Positions 35,954 to 48,400 of a stretch of 64,000 nucleotides of DNA are shown here, one piece after another. How positions within the stretch are numbered: position 1 is the stretch's first letter; each line of letters opens with the position of its first letter. Under the pieces are notes generated by a model that did no database searches, was not told where the DNA came from, and saw only the letters and a program-made list of their open reading frames with translations. Origin of the DNA: Brachypodium distachyon (Eukaryota; Streptophyta; Magnoliopsida; Poales; Poaceae); NCBI RefSeq assembly GCF_000005505.3, contig NC_016134.3, positions 23,201,584 through 23,265,583 on the forward strand. Direction: 5' to 3'. A program made the position numbers and the translations under genes.

Positions 35954-37260
35954 GGTAGCTTCTGGTATTAGGCCCTTGATCGCACATATGTGATATGCAG
36001 TAGGCATTAGATTGGATCTAGTTGCTGTTTTGGTGGTCGGTCTATGAGATAGATCGGTTTTGTACAAGGTTGATTGGATCAATCATACTCGGGGAGATGG
36101 ATGATCTGTTGTCCGTGATCATACTGCTAAGGTCGTGGAACGACATACCCCTACCGGTCAGTTTCCGCCATCGGGGTATACTGTGACACATAAATCCAGT
36201 TGCGGTGATCGAAGATCAAAGAGTTTGGTCGAATCGGAACACAGATCGGATCTGGGTAAAATTGTTTTATCCGATGAAGAAATCCATGATCGCAATGCAG
36301 ATTTGATCTGCGTTTTCCAAAATCGTCGGCTTCGCCCTGTCGTAGCGCCTTAGATGTCGTTGCGAGGTTCACAACGCCGATAGATATCGTTTCTATGCAT
36401 AACTTGTTTTTGCAGGATGTTGTGAATGGTATGGCTTATGTGCATGTGATGTGTGTAATCCATACGTGATCTGCGTGTCACGTTTTTTTGTCAGCTGGCT
36501 GGAGCCTAGGTGCTGTCATTTATTGTATAACGACCTGCGTGTCGAATTCTCCATGTAATTTCCGTTCACTATCTAGTGTAGCTATTTGGAGAACCTGGAG
36601 GACATGCAATCTGATGTACAAGTCGGCTACATGGAGTAAGGTGGCACGTGACAAGAGTTGGCACGAGTCTACTTACAAGCTTTGTGGAGATGGAGATCAC
36701 CATGAAGAGAGCCATACCATTTCACATTATAATTGCTTTATTTGTGTTATTGTTATGCCTCAGTTTTACCTCTATTAGATAGTTGGTAGTTTAAATCTCT
36801 CAAAGAAGGTCTAGTCGGTTGCCCCGCCAAGTGCTGCACCATCACAAGTTGGACATTCTTGGTAGTGGGCTCATGAAATTGAGGTGCTACCAATTCTTTC
36901 CAACTAGGTGGGTTTGAGTCGGACTCTTACAGCGGAAGCACTTGGTAAGCTAGACGAGTCCATCACAACGGTTGTGGGGCTCGGGGCTCGGTAGGTCGGG
37001 AGCCGGGGCATGTGATGCCACCCGACTAACAGGAGTCGTATGAGATGCGATTGGCAAGGTGTTGCCTACCTAGATCACTTGGCGGCTAGCGGTGATGCTA
37101 AAGCTCACTAGTCGTTTTGCTTATTTAGGATCCTGAATCACTTAGTAACCATCGGAGAGATGTTGGTTCTAATGGGAGCATAAGTATTAAAGCGTTTAAT
37201 ATTCCTGCTCTTTTATGAATACATGTCTTAAGTGTTTTGCATATTTTCTGTTGTAGATCA
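35954..37260 (+). other. Leader of the Copia element, no coding region
   Basis: 1.3 kb between the primer site and the gag-pol ATG. Open frames here are short and without known domains. This is the untranslated leader and packaging region by position. Confidence 0.6.
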
Positions 37261-40200
37261 ATGGCACCTAGCAACCTTCCTCATTTGTCCACTTTTGCGT
37301 TGAGGTCGATCCTAGAGAAAGATAAACTTAATGGAACTAATTTCACCAACTGGTATCGTAATCTGAGGATAGTCCTCAAGCAAGAAAAGAAGGACCATGT
37401 TCTAGACACTCCACTTCCAGATGAGCCTGATGAAGATGCGACGGTCGCTGTCATGAATGCCCACCGTAAGGCTAGAGATGAGTTTACGGAAATTAGCTGT
37501 CTTATGCTTGCACACATGGAACCAGACTTGCAGCAGCAGTTCGAGAATGTTGAGGCCTACGATATGATCGAAAGCCTCAAAAGTATGTTCCAAGCTCAAG
37601 CAAAGACCGAGAGGTATCAAGTCTCTCAAGCTTTGCTTGGCTGTAAGCTCAAAGACGGCGATCCACTGAGTCCGCACGTGATCAAGATGACTGGTTACGT
37701 GTAGTCTTTGGATAGGCTGGGTTTTCCCATAAGCGATGAGTTCGCTACAGATATAGTTCTGAACTCTCTTCCTAGTGCATATGCTCCGTTCATCTCGAAC
37801 TATCACATGCATGGTATGGATAAGAAGCTCACTGAACTACATGGGATGCTCAAGACAGCAGAGGCTGACCTCAAGAAAGGCACCAGTCAAATGTTGATGG
37901 TGCAGAATAAGGCTAAGTTCAAGAAGGGTTCTTGGACTAAGAAGAAGAAGGCTAAGTCAGGAGGCAAAACTCAGGACTCTGTCCCGAGTGCTGCCTCAGG
38001 GGCTAAGCCGTCTCCTGCAACTGGATCCACTTGCTTTTATTGCAAGACGGATGGGCACTGGAAGAGGAACTGCAGCAAGTTTTTGGCTGACAAAGCCAAG
38101 AGTGGAAGTGGGACTTCTAACTCAGGTACGCTTGTTTGTAATGTTATAGACATTTATCTTGCTGATGCACCTAACAGTTCATGGGTATATGATACCGGAT
38201 CAGTAATTCACATCTGCAACTTGTTGCAGGGGCTGGTAAGAACTAGGAGCGTGGCAAGAGGCGAGGTTGATATTCAAGTCGGCAACAAGGCGAGAGTCGC
38301 TGCGTTGGAAGTCGGCACGATGCAACTTCATTTACCTTCAGGATTCTTAATGGAGCTGAATAATTGTTATTATGTTCCAGTGCTTAGTCGAAACATTATT
38401 TCCACCTCATGTTTAATGAGACAAGGTTATGAGTCGAATATTAAGAATAATGGTTATTCTTTATATTTGAAAGATATGTTTCACGGCTTTGCACCCGTCC
38501 AGGACGGGTTATTTATTTTGAATCTTGATAGTGAATCAGTCTATAACATAAATGTGAAAAGGTTAAAACCAAATGATCTGAATATGACTCACTTTTGACA
38601 CTGTCGGCTTGGTCATATAAGTTGGAAGCGCATGAAGAAGCTCCATGATGATGGATTTTTAACTTCGTTCGACTTGGAGTCGTTCGAGACATGCGAGTCA
38701 TGCCTACTCGGCAAAATGACCAAGACGCCTTTTGCAAGGAGTTGTGAAAGGGCGTCCGACTTGTTGGAACTAATACATAGTGATGTATGTGGCCCAATGA
38801 GCACGACAGCCAGAGGTGGTTATGAGTACTTCATTACCTTCACTGATGATTTGAGTAGATATGGATATGTCTATTTAATGAAACACAAGTCGGAAGCCTT
38901 TGAGAAATTCAAGGAATTTCAGAGTGAGGTACAAAATCAACTCGGCAAGAAAATAAAGTTTCTACGGTCGGACCGTGGAGGCGAGTACATGAGCCATGAG
39001 TTTGATGACCATCTAAAGAGTTGTGGAATAGTTCCTCAGCTCACTCCACCGGGTATGCCGCAGAGGAACGGTGTATCAAAACGGCGGAATCGGACCTTGT
39101 TGGACATGGTACGATCAATGATGAGTCGAACAGATCTACCTTTGTCATTTTGGGGATATTTTCTAGAAACTGCAGCGTTCACACTAAACAGAGTACCATC
39201 GAAATCGGTAGAGAAGACACCGCATGAGATGTGGACTGGCAAAAGGCCGAGTTTGTCTTTTCTTAAGATTTGGGGCTGTGAAGCATTTGTCAAGCGACTT
39301 CAGTCGGACAAGCTCACGGCCAAGTCGGATAAGTGTATTTTCGTGGGGTATCCAAGGGAAACCTTAGGGTACTACTTCTACAACCGAGAAGAGGGCAAAG
39401 TGTTTGTCGCTCGGAACGGTGTCTTCCTTGAGAAAGAGTTTCTCAGTCGGGGAGTCAGTGGGAGGACAGTGCAACTCGAAGAAATTCGGGAGGAACCTGC
39501 TAGAGGCGAGTCGGCTATAGTCTTACAGGCTGAGCCGGTCGTGGTATCTATGCCGGTAACAGCACCAGAACCACGGAGATCTGCTAGATTGCAAAGTGCT
39601 CGTGAAGTATTACTGTTAGACAGTGATGAGCCGACAACTTATTCGGAAGCGATGGTGGGATCTGATTCTGAGTTATGGCTTGGAGCCATGAGATCTGAGT
39701 TAAAGTCCATGGATGAAAATCAAGTTTGGACCTTGGTTGATCTGCCAGACGGTGCAAGACCCGTCGAGAGCAAATTGGTCTTTAAGAAGAAAACTGACAT
39801 GGATGGAAATGTTTCTGTCTATAAAACACGGCTTGTCGCGAAGGGGTTCCGACAGGTTCAAAGAGTTGACTACGACGAGACCTTCTCGCCCGTAGCGATG
39901 CTTAAGTCGGTTCGGATCATGTTAGCTATAGCAGCCTATTTCGACTATGAGATATGGCAGATGGATGTCAAGACGGCTTTCCTCAATGGAAATTTAACTG
40001 AGGACGTGTATATGATATAGCCCGAAGGTTTTGTCGATCCGGCTAACGCTGACAAGGTATGCAAACTTCAGAAATCCATTTATGGACTGAAGCAAGCATC
40101 TCGGAGTTGGAACATTCGCTTTGATGAGGTAGTCAAATCGTTTGGCTTGATCAAGAGTGATCATGATTCTTGTTTGTACAAGAAGTTTAGTGGGAGCAAA

Positions 40201-41202
40201 GTAAATTTTCTAATCTTATATGTGGACGACATATTATTGATGGGAAATGATGTCCTGATGTTGCAAGAAACCAAAGAATCATTGGAAAGGAGTTTCTCAA
40301 TGAAAGATTTGGGTGAGGCAACTTACATACTGGAAATCAGGATCTATAGAGATAGATCTAGGCGGCTCATTGGATTGAGTCAGAGTACATATCTGGACAA
40401 AGTGTTGAAGAAATTCAACATGGAATCATCTAAGAAGGGGTTCTTACCGATGTCCCATGGTGTAAAGCTTAGCAAGACTCAGTGTCCTTCGACAACTGAT
40501 GAGCGAAATCGGATGAGTGCAATCCCGTATGCTTCGGCAGTCGGATCCATCATGTATGCCATGATTTGTACTAGGCCTGATGTTTCCTATGCTCTAAGTG
40601 CAACGAGCAGATACCAGGCTGACCCTGGCGAAAGCCACTGGGTAGCAGTTAAAAACATCCTTAAGTACTTGAGAAGGACTAAGGACATGTTCCTAGTTTA
40701 TGGAGGTGAGGATGAACTCGGTGTAAAGGGTTACACGGATGCGAGTTATCTCACCGACTCAGATGATTCTCGTTCGCAATCTGGATATGTGTTCGTTTTG
40801 AACGGAGGGGCTGTGAGCTGGAAGAGTTCCAAGCAAGATACCCTGTCTGCGTCTACAACAGAGGCTGAGTATATTGCTGCCTCGGAGGCAGCAAAGGAAG
40901 CCGTTTGGATCAGGAACCTCCTGATTGATCTTGGTGTGGTTCAGGACGCGTCCAATTCATTGGACGTATATTGTGACAACAATGGTGCTATCGCACAAGC
41001 CAAGGAACCTAGACAACACCAGAAGAACAAACATATACTCATGCGTTACCACCTCATTTGCCAGTTCGTCGAACAAGGTGATATCAAGTTATGCAAGGTA
41101 CACACGGATGCAAACATTGCAGATCCGTTGACAAAGGCGCTACCACAGCCTAAGCATGAGGCGCACATGAGAGGTATGGGCATTAGATGTCTAGACATAT
41201 GA
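37261..41202 (+). pseudogene. Copia gag-pol polyprotein, one frame with three stop codons
   Basis: From the ATG at 37261 to the stop at 41202 the reading frame never shifts (1314 codons), but TAG at 37702, TGA at 38596 and TAG at 40018 interrupt it. Domains in order: gag (FTNWYRNLRIVLKQ, residue 30 on), zinc knuckle CFYCKTDGHWKRNC (CX2CX4HX4C), protease loop WVYDTGS, integrase zinc region and core (IHSDVCGP, FLRSDRGGEY), RT with LYVDDILLMGN, and RNase H with VKGYTDASY, EAEYIAAS and DNNGAI. The third catalytic residue of integrase, 35 residues after the second Asp, is Lys (codon 607, AAA at 39079) instead of Glu. Sequence neighbours expect Gln or Trp codons at the three stops. The product is dead as it stands. 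Confidence 0.95.
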
Positions 41203-41238
41203 TGTCGAGATGATTGACTCTAGTGCAAGTGGGAGACT

Positions 41239-42274
41239 GTTGGGAATATGCCCTAGAGGCAATCATGTATGATGTAATTCCCAATGTATTCATAAAGATT
41301 ATTAAGTTGTCCTCATTTGAACATCTGATATGTATCATTGAATATGTGATTTGATTCTGTCAAATGTAGTTCCGTAACAGAGCAGTTAGAAAGGCAGAGT
41401 TCGGGTTGACTGAGAATCAAGCTGTGTGATGTGGATAACCAAGATGGGATTTTGCCCCTCCGACTGGAGAGATATTGTCTGGGCCCTCTCGAGTGATATG
41501 ATTCGGGAAGCATGGCCATGCGCGACTCGGTTAACTGTTAACCGGGTCGATCGACTAAGAGTTAGTCGGATGAATCGTATATCACAGATCGAGAAGAGAG
41601 TTGAACTATTAAAGAGATGACGATTAATCGCCTATAGTTCGACAAGGTATATCGTGAGGCAAAAGGGACTAAGACGTATGTCACATTGGAAGGTACGTCG
41701 TCATGACTCGATGGTACTTGGGAGTCGGCACGTTCTGCTAGAGCCGCTACCGATTGATCGATTGAGAGTCGGACTCCAATCGTGTCCAAGTCGCCATGAG
41801 CCTGCGGGGTCACACACTTAAGAGCGGGAGCAAGTATTTGGTCGGGTTGGACCCGAACCGGAAATGGGCTGACAATGCGAGTTGGACTCGCAGAGTGGAT
41901 GGGCCACAAGTGCTGGAGCCCACTTCCACTCGGTATATAAGCAGAGGCGTGAGATGCCTAAGGGGTACGGTTCGCCACTCTCATGCGTTGAGAACACTAG
42001 CCCCATTTAGTCCAACCGTCGCACCGGACCTAGCAGTCCGCCGCCGGAGCTCCTCCTCGCACGTGTGGATACCAGCAGAGGTGGTGTACGTTCAGCACTT
42101 CGACGATCGCGGGATTGTATCGGCTGGATCGGATCGAGGGACTGCACTGCATCAAGGCGCTGCATCGATAATCCGCAACTGCGCGTCTAGTGGTAATCCT
42201 CGTGGCTTTCTACCTTGGCTAGATCTTGGGAGTTCGTGTAGGAAAAGTTTTGTTTATCTCTACGCGCCCCTTCA
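41239..42274 (+). repeat. 3' LTR of the Copia element, with internal deletion
   Basis: 1036 bp. It joins GATTTGATT directly to CTGTCAAATG near 41357, where the 5' LTR has about 287 more bases. The rest aligns end to end. Followed by GTCCA. Confidence 0.95.
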
Positions 42275-43939
42275 GTCCATGCTAGGAACCGGGCTGTAAC
42301 CTGGGGTGTAGGTGTCTTCATCGTCCATACGTGTGCCGGAGGCGGCACTGCTCTTCAGCGGGGTGCTCTTTCGCGGGGGAAGAGGAGGAAGAGGAGGTTC
42401 CTCAAACCTTCCACTCCTCCCCCGAGTATGGCGTCAAGGGCGGGGTGGTCTTTGGCCAATGCCGACACCAAATGAGGGACGGCTTGCACTGCATATTCTC
42501 GTGACACCTCTTGAGACACGATAGATGCCTGCTCTCGCGCCTCCGCTTTAGCTTGTTCTATTATTTCAGCAGAAGCGGGGAGCTTTTTCTGGACCCTGCT
42601 TCACTTCGAAGCAGTCGGGAAATAATCATCCCAGCAGGCCCCTTCGCCTTCCCCTAGAACACGGCCCGTGTGCTCCGCCTTTTGCAAGCCGGTGGTCACA
42701 GCCGACTCCCACCTCTTGCTCTGCACGGAGTTGTCGGATGTTTCTGAACTCTTGCTCTCCTCCCATTTGTGAGCATTTTCCTGTTATCATATAAGACAGG
42801 ACGTGAGTCTATATGGATCAGGAGTGTCATAATTAACGCCGAAAACAAATAAATGCATGTGAACCCTTACCGTAAAAATTTTAATAGGCGGCTGCATTGG
42901 CTCAATGCCCGCCCACTCCTCTGGTGTCATGTGCTGACGTGCATATTCTCTAGCACGTTGGTCCTGTAGCATGTCATGCACCCGAGGCACCCTGCCTGCC
43001 GCCTCGAGAATTCGGTCCTGCTTGCGCCAGACCTTCTTCTTCCCCTCTTTCCTTGCACTCCCTAGCCTGTCGTTCTAGAGCTTCCTCGCGCGCAACGCCC
43101 TCATACATTCACTCTTCACAATGAAGGCAGGGTCAGACGATTCCTTCTTGAATTTTTCCCATTCGGCCTCATCAGTTATCGACGGCCATTTCTTCTTGAT
43201 GATCTCATACGGTTTGTCCACCCACTTTCTAGCGGTGGTTTTCCAATTAGCAAGTCCATTGCGCACTGCTATGTTGACGGCCGCTAGGAATCGCTTGCGC
43301 CACTCGTCAGTGACTTGGAACCTCCTTGCAACGTCCGCGATGCATGTGTTTCTAATGACTTCGGAGATGTCACTCCACTCGTTGGTGATCTTGCAATATT
43401 TACGTGCAACGGCTCCACAGGTCGTTGCGAAGGCCTTCTGTGCCCTCTCAGGCGACTCCTGGCGGCCTCTCTCAGAGTGCCGGGTGACCACGTAACAAAA
43501 CTCCTTCAAGTTGTGGCTCCCCCTCGGCGTCTTGTTCCTTGGCTTCTTAGTGGTAGTTTCAGTTGGCTGCGGGTTACTCTCTTCCACCCGTCGCTCATTG
43601 TCGCGCTCTTCTGAACAAGAGTTACCTAAGCCAGAGCTGGCAATTTGCTCTCCCGATGAAGACTCTTCATCGACACGATCTACCTCCTCTCGATCAAGAA
43701 CTGATTTCTGGCTACTCTTGCCCATTTCGTACCTATGCCATCAAAACCATCAAATATATATCGGCTGAAAATTTCGGCATGACCTATGCTAAAAAACTAG
43801 CAATTTTTCTCTACTAGGAGCTCAAAACCTGCATAAAAACCCACCCGCATATGTACCCCCTCAGCACGATGGCCGGTCCCTTCTCCAATGACCCGACACG
43901 ATGGTCGGGCCCACAATTGACATAAATGAAGCAAAAATT

Positions 43940-44340
43940 CATATACAGCATGTATATAGCATATAAACAACATTTATATAGCACATAAACAACATGGAAT
44001 AGCCCATATACATGGAATAGCATATATATGATAGCATATATGATAGCATTATTTGATCTCCTTATGAGCATATATATGACAGCATTATTCGATCTCCTAT
44101 GAGCATATATATGACAGCATATGGAGCAACTAATTTGACCCACTTAATATGAGCATTATTCTCCTATGAGCATATACATGACAGCATTATTCGATCTCCT
44201 ATGAGCATATATATGACAGCATATGCAGCAACTAATTTGACACACTTAATATGAGCATTATTTCCTATGAGCATATATATGACAACATATATGATAGCAT
44301 TATTCTCCTATCATTTATATGACAGCAACTAATTTGACAC
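43940..44340. repeat. AT-rich tandem repeats in the CACTA second gene
   Basis: Repeated GAGCATATATATGACAGCAT, TTATTCGATCTCCTAT and CTAATTTGACACACTTAATA with irregular spacing. By position it is intron of the second gene. Confidence 0.75.
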
Positions 44341-44344
44341 ACTC

Positions 44345-44397
44345 AAATCCTAACCCTAATTTGACAGGGAATCAAATCCTAACCCTAACCCTAACCT
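44345..44397. repeat. Short telomere-like CCTAAC repeats
   Basis: AATCCTAACCCTAA, then CCTAACCCTAACCCTAACC at 44376-44395. On the minus strand this follows a possible splice donor of the second gene's first exon. It is too short to be a telomere remnant; it could be a telo-box-like site. Confidence 0.5.
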
Positions 44398-44986
44398 GTG
44401 TCGGAGGAGGAGGGCGCGGGCTCGGGCGTCGAGGAGGAGGGAGACGGCGGTGCGGGGTCGCAGGACGTCGGCGGCAGGCTCAGGGAGGAGGGAGACGGCG
44501 GCATCGGGCTTGGGGACGAGGTCGACGCGGGGTCGCAGGACGTCGGCGGCGAGCTCAGGGAGGAGGGAGATGGCGGCGTCGGGCTTGAGGACGAGGTCGA
44601 CGCGGGGTCGCAGGACGTCGGCGGCGGGCTCGGGGAGGAGGGAGACGGCGGCGTCGGGCGTGGAGACGAGGTCGACGTGGGGTAGCAGGACGTTGGCGGC
44701 GGGCTCGGGGAGGAGGGAGACGGCGGCGTCAGGCTTGGGGACGAGGACGCGGGGTGGCGGCGGGCTCCAGGCGAGGACGACGAGGCGGCGGGCTCCGGGC
44801 GCGGTGGTGAGGACGAGGACGAGGATGAGGCCGTCGGCGGCGGGCTCGGGGTAGCGTGCGGGGTCGACGGCGGCGGCGGCATGAAAATTGGGCAGAGCTT
44901 CGCTAGGGTTAGCGGGGCGCCCACGGCTGGTCTCTCGGGTTAGGGGAGGACGCGCAGGCGAGAATGAGACCCGTCCGTTTCGGCGT

Positions 44987-44999
44987 CTTCTCTTATATA
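44987..44999 (-). promoter_or_regulatory. TATA box of the CACTA second gene
   Basis: GGTATATAAGAG on the minus strand, about 110 bases upstream of the ATG at 44882 and directly downstream (in reading direction) of the internal motif cluster 45003-45225. Confidence 0.6.
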
Positions 45000-45002
45000 C
45001 CC

Positions 45003-45225
45003 TACGTACATCAGTAACGGTCGGCTCCCTTACCCGCCCGTTACTGATGTGCCTTCAATCATCAGTAACAGTCGCGCTAGGAGGCGACCGCCACTGATAA
45101 GTTTGTGAGCAATGCCCAACCACTCATCAGTAACGGTCGCGCTGCTGTGCGACCGTTACTGATGAGTATAGGCACTCATCAGTAACGTGCGAATAACAGG
45201 CCGACCATTACTAATGATTATACTT
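45003..45225. promoter_or_regulatory. Internal cluster of CACTA subterminal motifs
   Basis: Four inverted pairs of CAGTAACGGTCG-type half-sites, for example ATCAGTAACGGTCGCG paired with GCGACCGTTACTGATG at 45125-45162. The same motifs mark both ends of the element. Here they lie between the transposase gene and the second gene, next to a TATA box, so they probably form a promoter controlled like the ends (inference). No terminal CACTA sequence is seen at this place, so a junction of two elements is less likely. Confidence 0.7.
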
Positions 45226-45260
45226 ACTAGTATTTCAAATTTGATGAAAAAATTCATGCA

Positions 45261-45350
45261 TTCGTCTAGTATTTGTACACCACATCATGTCTTGTGTAGT
45301 ATTTGTACACCACATCATGTCTTGTGTAGTATTTGTACACCCCATCATGG
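45261..45350. repeat. 31-bp repeat, three copies
   Basis: GTAGTATTTGTACACCACAT followed by CATGTCTTGT, three times in tandem with one variant. It lies downstream of the transposase stop codon on the minus strand. Confidence 0.8.
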
Positions 45351-45489
45351 AATTCACTAGTAATTTGTGCTAAATGAGATTCAAAAAATTCATCAAATGC
45401 ATAAACAAAAGTACATTGGTCACACATAATTTCACTTAGTACAAAGTTTGCATTAAGATTCAGTACGAGTACATTTTACAATGTGATTA

Positions 45490-48400
45490 CTAGTGCTTCT
45501 CCTTCCTTCGGTAAGTCATAACTTGACTCCTCGCAGAATTGCTTCTGAGGTAGGGTTTTTGTGGTATTTTCTCGCTCTCACTCCCATCAATTCTTCTTTT
45601 CCCTCTCCTTTTCCTCGTTAATATCGTGCGTTCCGCTTCTTCGTCATCCACGGCGGTCGTCGGATCATGGAAACCATCGTAGTCTTCTTGTGAAGTAACT
45701 CCATCCACTCCAACAATGCTTCTTTTCCCTATTCTTACTACGACGGGGCTTTTATTTGCCGGGTCGTCTATGTAGAATACCTGCTTGCATTGTTTAGCAA
45801 AGACCCATGGTTCCTCTCTTGTCGGGATTTTTCTCACGTCAACTTGTTCACGAGGGATCTCAGGAGGTAGCACCATCGTCGTGAACCTGTGACTTTCTTC
45901 TTTGTCACCTTTCGTCCATCTTACACGGAACATTGGGATCTTTGTGATCGAGTACTCCAATTCCCAGATCTCCTCGATAACGCCGAAGAACGCTTTGGTT
46001 TTGCTGTTGTCGTTGGTCGCGGTCTCAGAAGTCATGACTACACCACTATTTTGATACGTGCTTTTACGGTCCTGAGACGCAGTGTAGAATTTATAACCGT
46101 TGATCGCATATGATTGCCAAGTAGAGACGTGGTAAGCAGGTTCCCGTGACAAACATGCAACTGTCTCTTCTGATACATTGGTCGTCTTCCGGTCGTACCA
46201 ATAATTCTTCAGCCACGCTGCGAATGTTTTATTGTGCTCCCAGTGGATCCAGACTTCTCTTCCTCTTTTAGGATTTTCATTTCGCAGTTGTTCCATGTGC
46301 ATTTCCTGATAAGGCCGGCAGCAACCGACAGTTTGCAACACAACCAAATGTGCTCTTTCAAAGTCAGCTTCCCTTCCTCTTCCATAGACATTAAGGTATG
46401 TATGTCCAAGGCCACCTTCGCCATCGAGCTTGCCCTTGTGCCGTGATTCGGGAACACCTATTGATTTCTGATCGACCAACCAATCCGTGCAGAACTCGAT
46501 GCACTCTTCTGCCCTAAAGCCTTCCACGATGCTACCTTCCGGACGCGATCTGTTACGAACGTAGCGCTTCAGAAGCCCGTTGTATCATTCAGGGCCATAC
46601 ATGTTATGCAAGAACGAGAGCCCTAGGGACAAGATCTCATCGCATATGTGGATCATTAGATGGACCATGATATCGAAGAATGATGGAGGGAAGAACATCT
46701 CGAGCTCGCACAGAATCTGTATCATACTATCCTTCAGTATCCGGCATCGTCTAACGGTGATTGACTTCTGCGAGATGCTCTCAAAGAAGTCAGAAAGCTT
46801 CATGATTGTCTCCCTTACGTGCGGCTCCATGATACCTCTGATTGCGACTGGAAGTAACTGAGTGTGTATGACATGGTTGTCGTGAGACTTCATGCCAGAT
46901 AGCTTGTGACTCTTCATGTCAACTAGATGCTTGATGCTTGACGAGTAGTTCGATGGGACTTTAATGCCCTGCAGGCACTGGCACATCCTATGCAAGTCGT
47001 CTTTGTACAGGTTGTAACATCCAAGACGACACCGCGTGGTCATCGTCACGAAACCATTCTTGTCGGCTGCCGACACTTGATCTTTGCCCCACACCTCTTT
47101 TCCGATAGACATGAGTTCCAGGTCCTTCCGTGCATTGGGTCCATCTTTCGTCTTCTCTGGAATGTTCATTAGCACCCCCAGCACGCTGTCACAGACATTT
47201 TTCTCCACGTGCATGACATCTATGCTGTGGCGGCATTCTAAATGTGCCCAGTACTCCAGGTCCCAGAATACGGACCTCCTTTTCCACACGACGCCTTCAG
47301 GTTTCTTATATTTCTTCACAACAATCTTTCCAGGGACAACCTCAAGATCGTTCACAATTTCGAGAATTTGCGTACTAGACTTCTCCTTCGGCGTTGTCCT
47401 GTGCTCCGTCTTCCCATTGAATCTTTTCTTGTCATCCCTGCAAGGGTCTTTAGCATCCAACCACTTTCGGTGGCCCATGTAAACAATTTTGGATGAAGCG
47501 GACAACTTCTCCGATGTCGTGTTTTTCCCGCACTTTGTACAGGCCTTGGAGCCACATGTCACCTGGCATGAAGTATTTCCATTCGCGGGGTAGTCATGCA
47601 CGCAGGTCAGAAGCGCTTGCTCTCATCGTGAAGTACTCCCTCCTTTTTGCATCCCAAACCACTCTGCCAGGGTTCCAAAGCTGCTTCAACTCATCCTTCA
47701 CTAGCTGCAGATACACATGTAGGTCAGCTCCCGGTTGCTTAGGACCCTGTATGAGCATGCACATATGGATGTACTTTCTCTTCTTGATTAACCATGAGGA
47801 AGGTTGTAGACAAACAATATCACTGGCCATGTGCTGTGCTTGTTGTTCATGTTTCCGAAAGTATTTATCCCGTCAGTGCTGAGACCGAGCCTCAGGTTTC
47901 TGGGCTCTGCCCCGAAATCCGGAAATGTCGTGTCGAAGTTTCTCCACTGAGTCCCATCGGCAGGATGTCTTAGGACCCCAGGTTCGTCCACACGGTAGTG
48001 CCCGTCAGGATCGAATGCAGCCTGCGCCGGATCGTGATAGACGAGATACCTCACGTCCTTAACGTTCTGCATCCAATGCTCAACTCGGCCACCTGCCGTA
48101 AGATACCAGACAGTCTTTGCCGGCCTGCCCTTCATCACTTTATCCCCATCGTTTTCGCCAGCTCTGGCGTTTTTCTTCTTGTATCTCGATGCACCGCATA
48201 TGTGGCAGCTCTCATGGTTCTAGTACTCTCCAATGTATACCATGTAGTTGTTTGGACATGAATGATGTTTCACGCAATCTAATCCAAGTGGGCATGTAAT
48301 CTTCTTTGCCTCGTATGTGCTCTTGGGCAACTTGTTTAGCTGTGGAAAAACCGAAGCAAGGTAACTCAACAAGTCCGTGAAGCCCTTCGAGCACGTTGTT

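Larger units (their letters stand above)
34615..42274 (+). mobile_element. Complete Copia LTR retrotransposon, Angela/BARE-like
   Basis: LTRs 34615-35940 and 41239-42274 start TGTTGG and end CTTCA. The target duplication is GTCCA (34610-34614 and 42275-42279). The primer site TGGTATCAGAGC lies at 35942, and the purine tract AAGTGGGAGAC precedes the right LTR. The interior holds one gag-pol frame in the Copia order (protease, integrase, RT, RNase H). It sits inside the second gene of the CACTA element, in opposite orientation to it. Confidence 0.96.
42280..44882 (-). pseudogene. CACTA second gene, N-terminal half
   Basis: A plausible first exon runs from the ATG at 44882 to about 44397, ending in a GT. 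It is Pro/Ser-rich with about four tandem units of roughly 69 bp (SPPPTSCDPASTSS-type). The next clear block starts with the ATG at 43725 (MGKSSQKS) and runs to 43075. It contains a charged linker, FCYVVTRHSERGRQESPERA and DPAFIVKSECMRALRARK, resembling the Transposase_24 or TNPD-like proteins of plant CACTA elements. Further minus-strand pieces (GRVPRVHDMLQDQRAREYAR; REYAVQAVPHLVSALAKDHP) continue to the Copia insertion at 42279. The gene resumes on the other side at 34614. In living elements such proteins help the TNP2 transposase or bind the ends; here it is interrupted. Confidence 0.65.

Noticed and set aside
35462..35971. 169-codon frame in the Copia LTR, with a near copy at 41796-42299
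   Set aside because: It is LTR sequence; the repeat of the frame only reflects the two LTRs.
44376..44395. Interstitial telomere
   Set aside because: Only about three CCTAAC units; far too short for a telomere or fusion scar.
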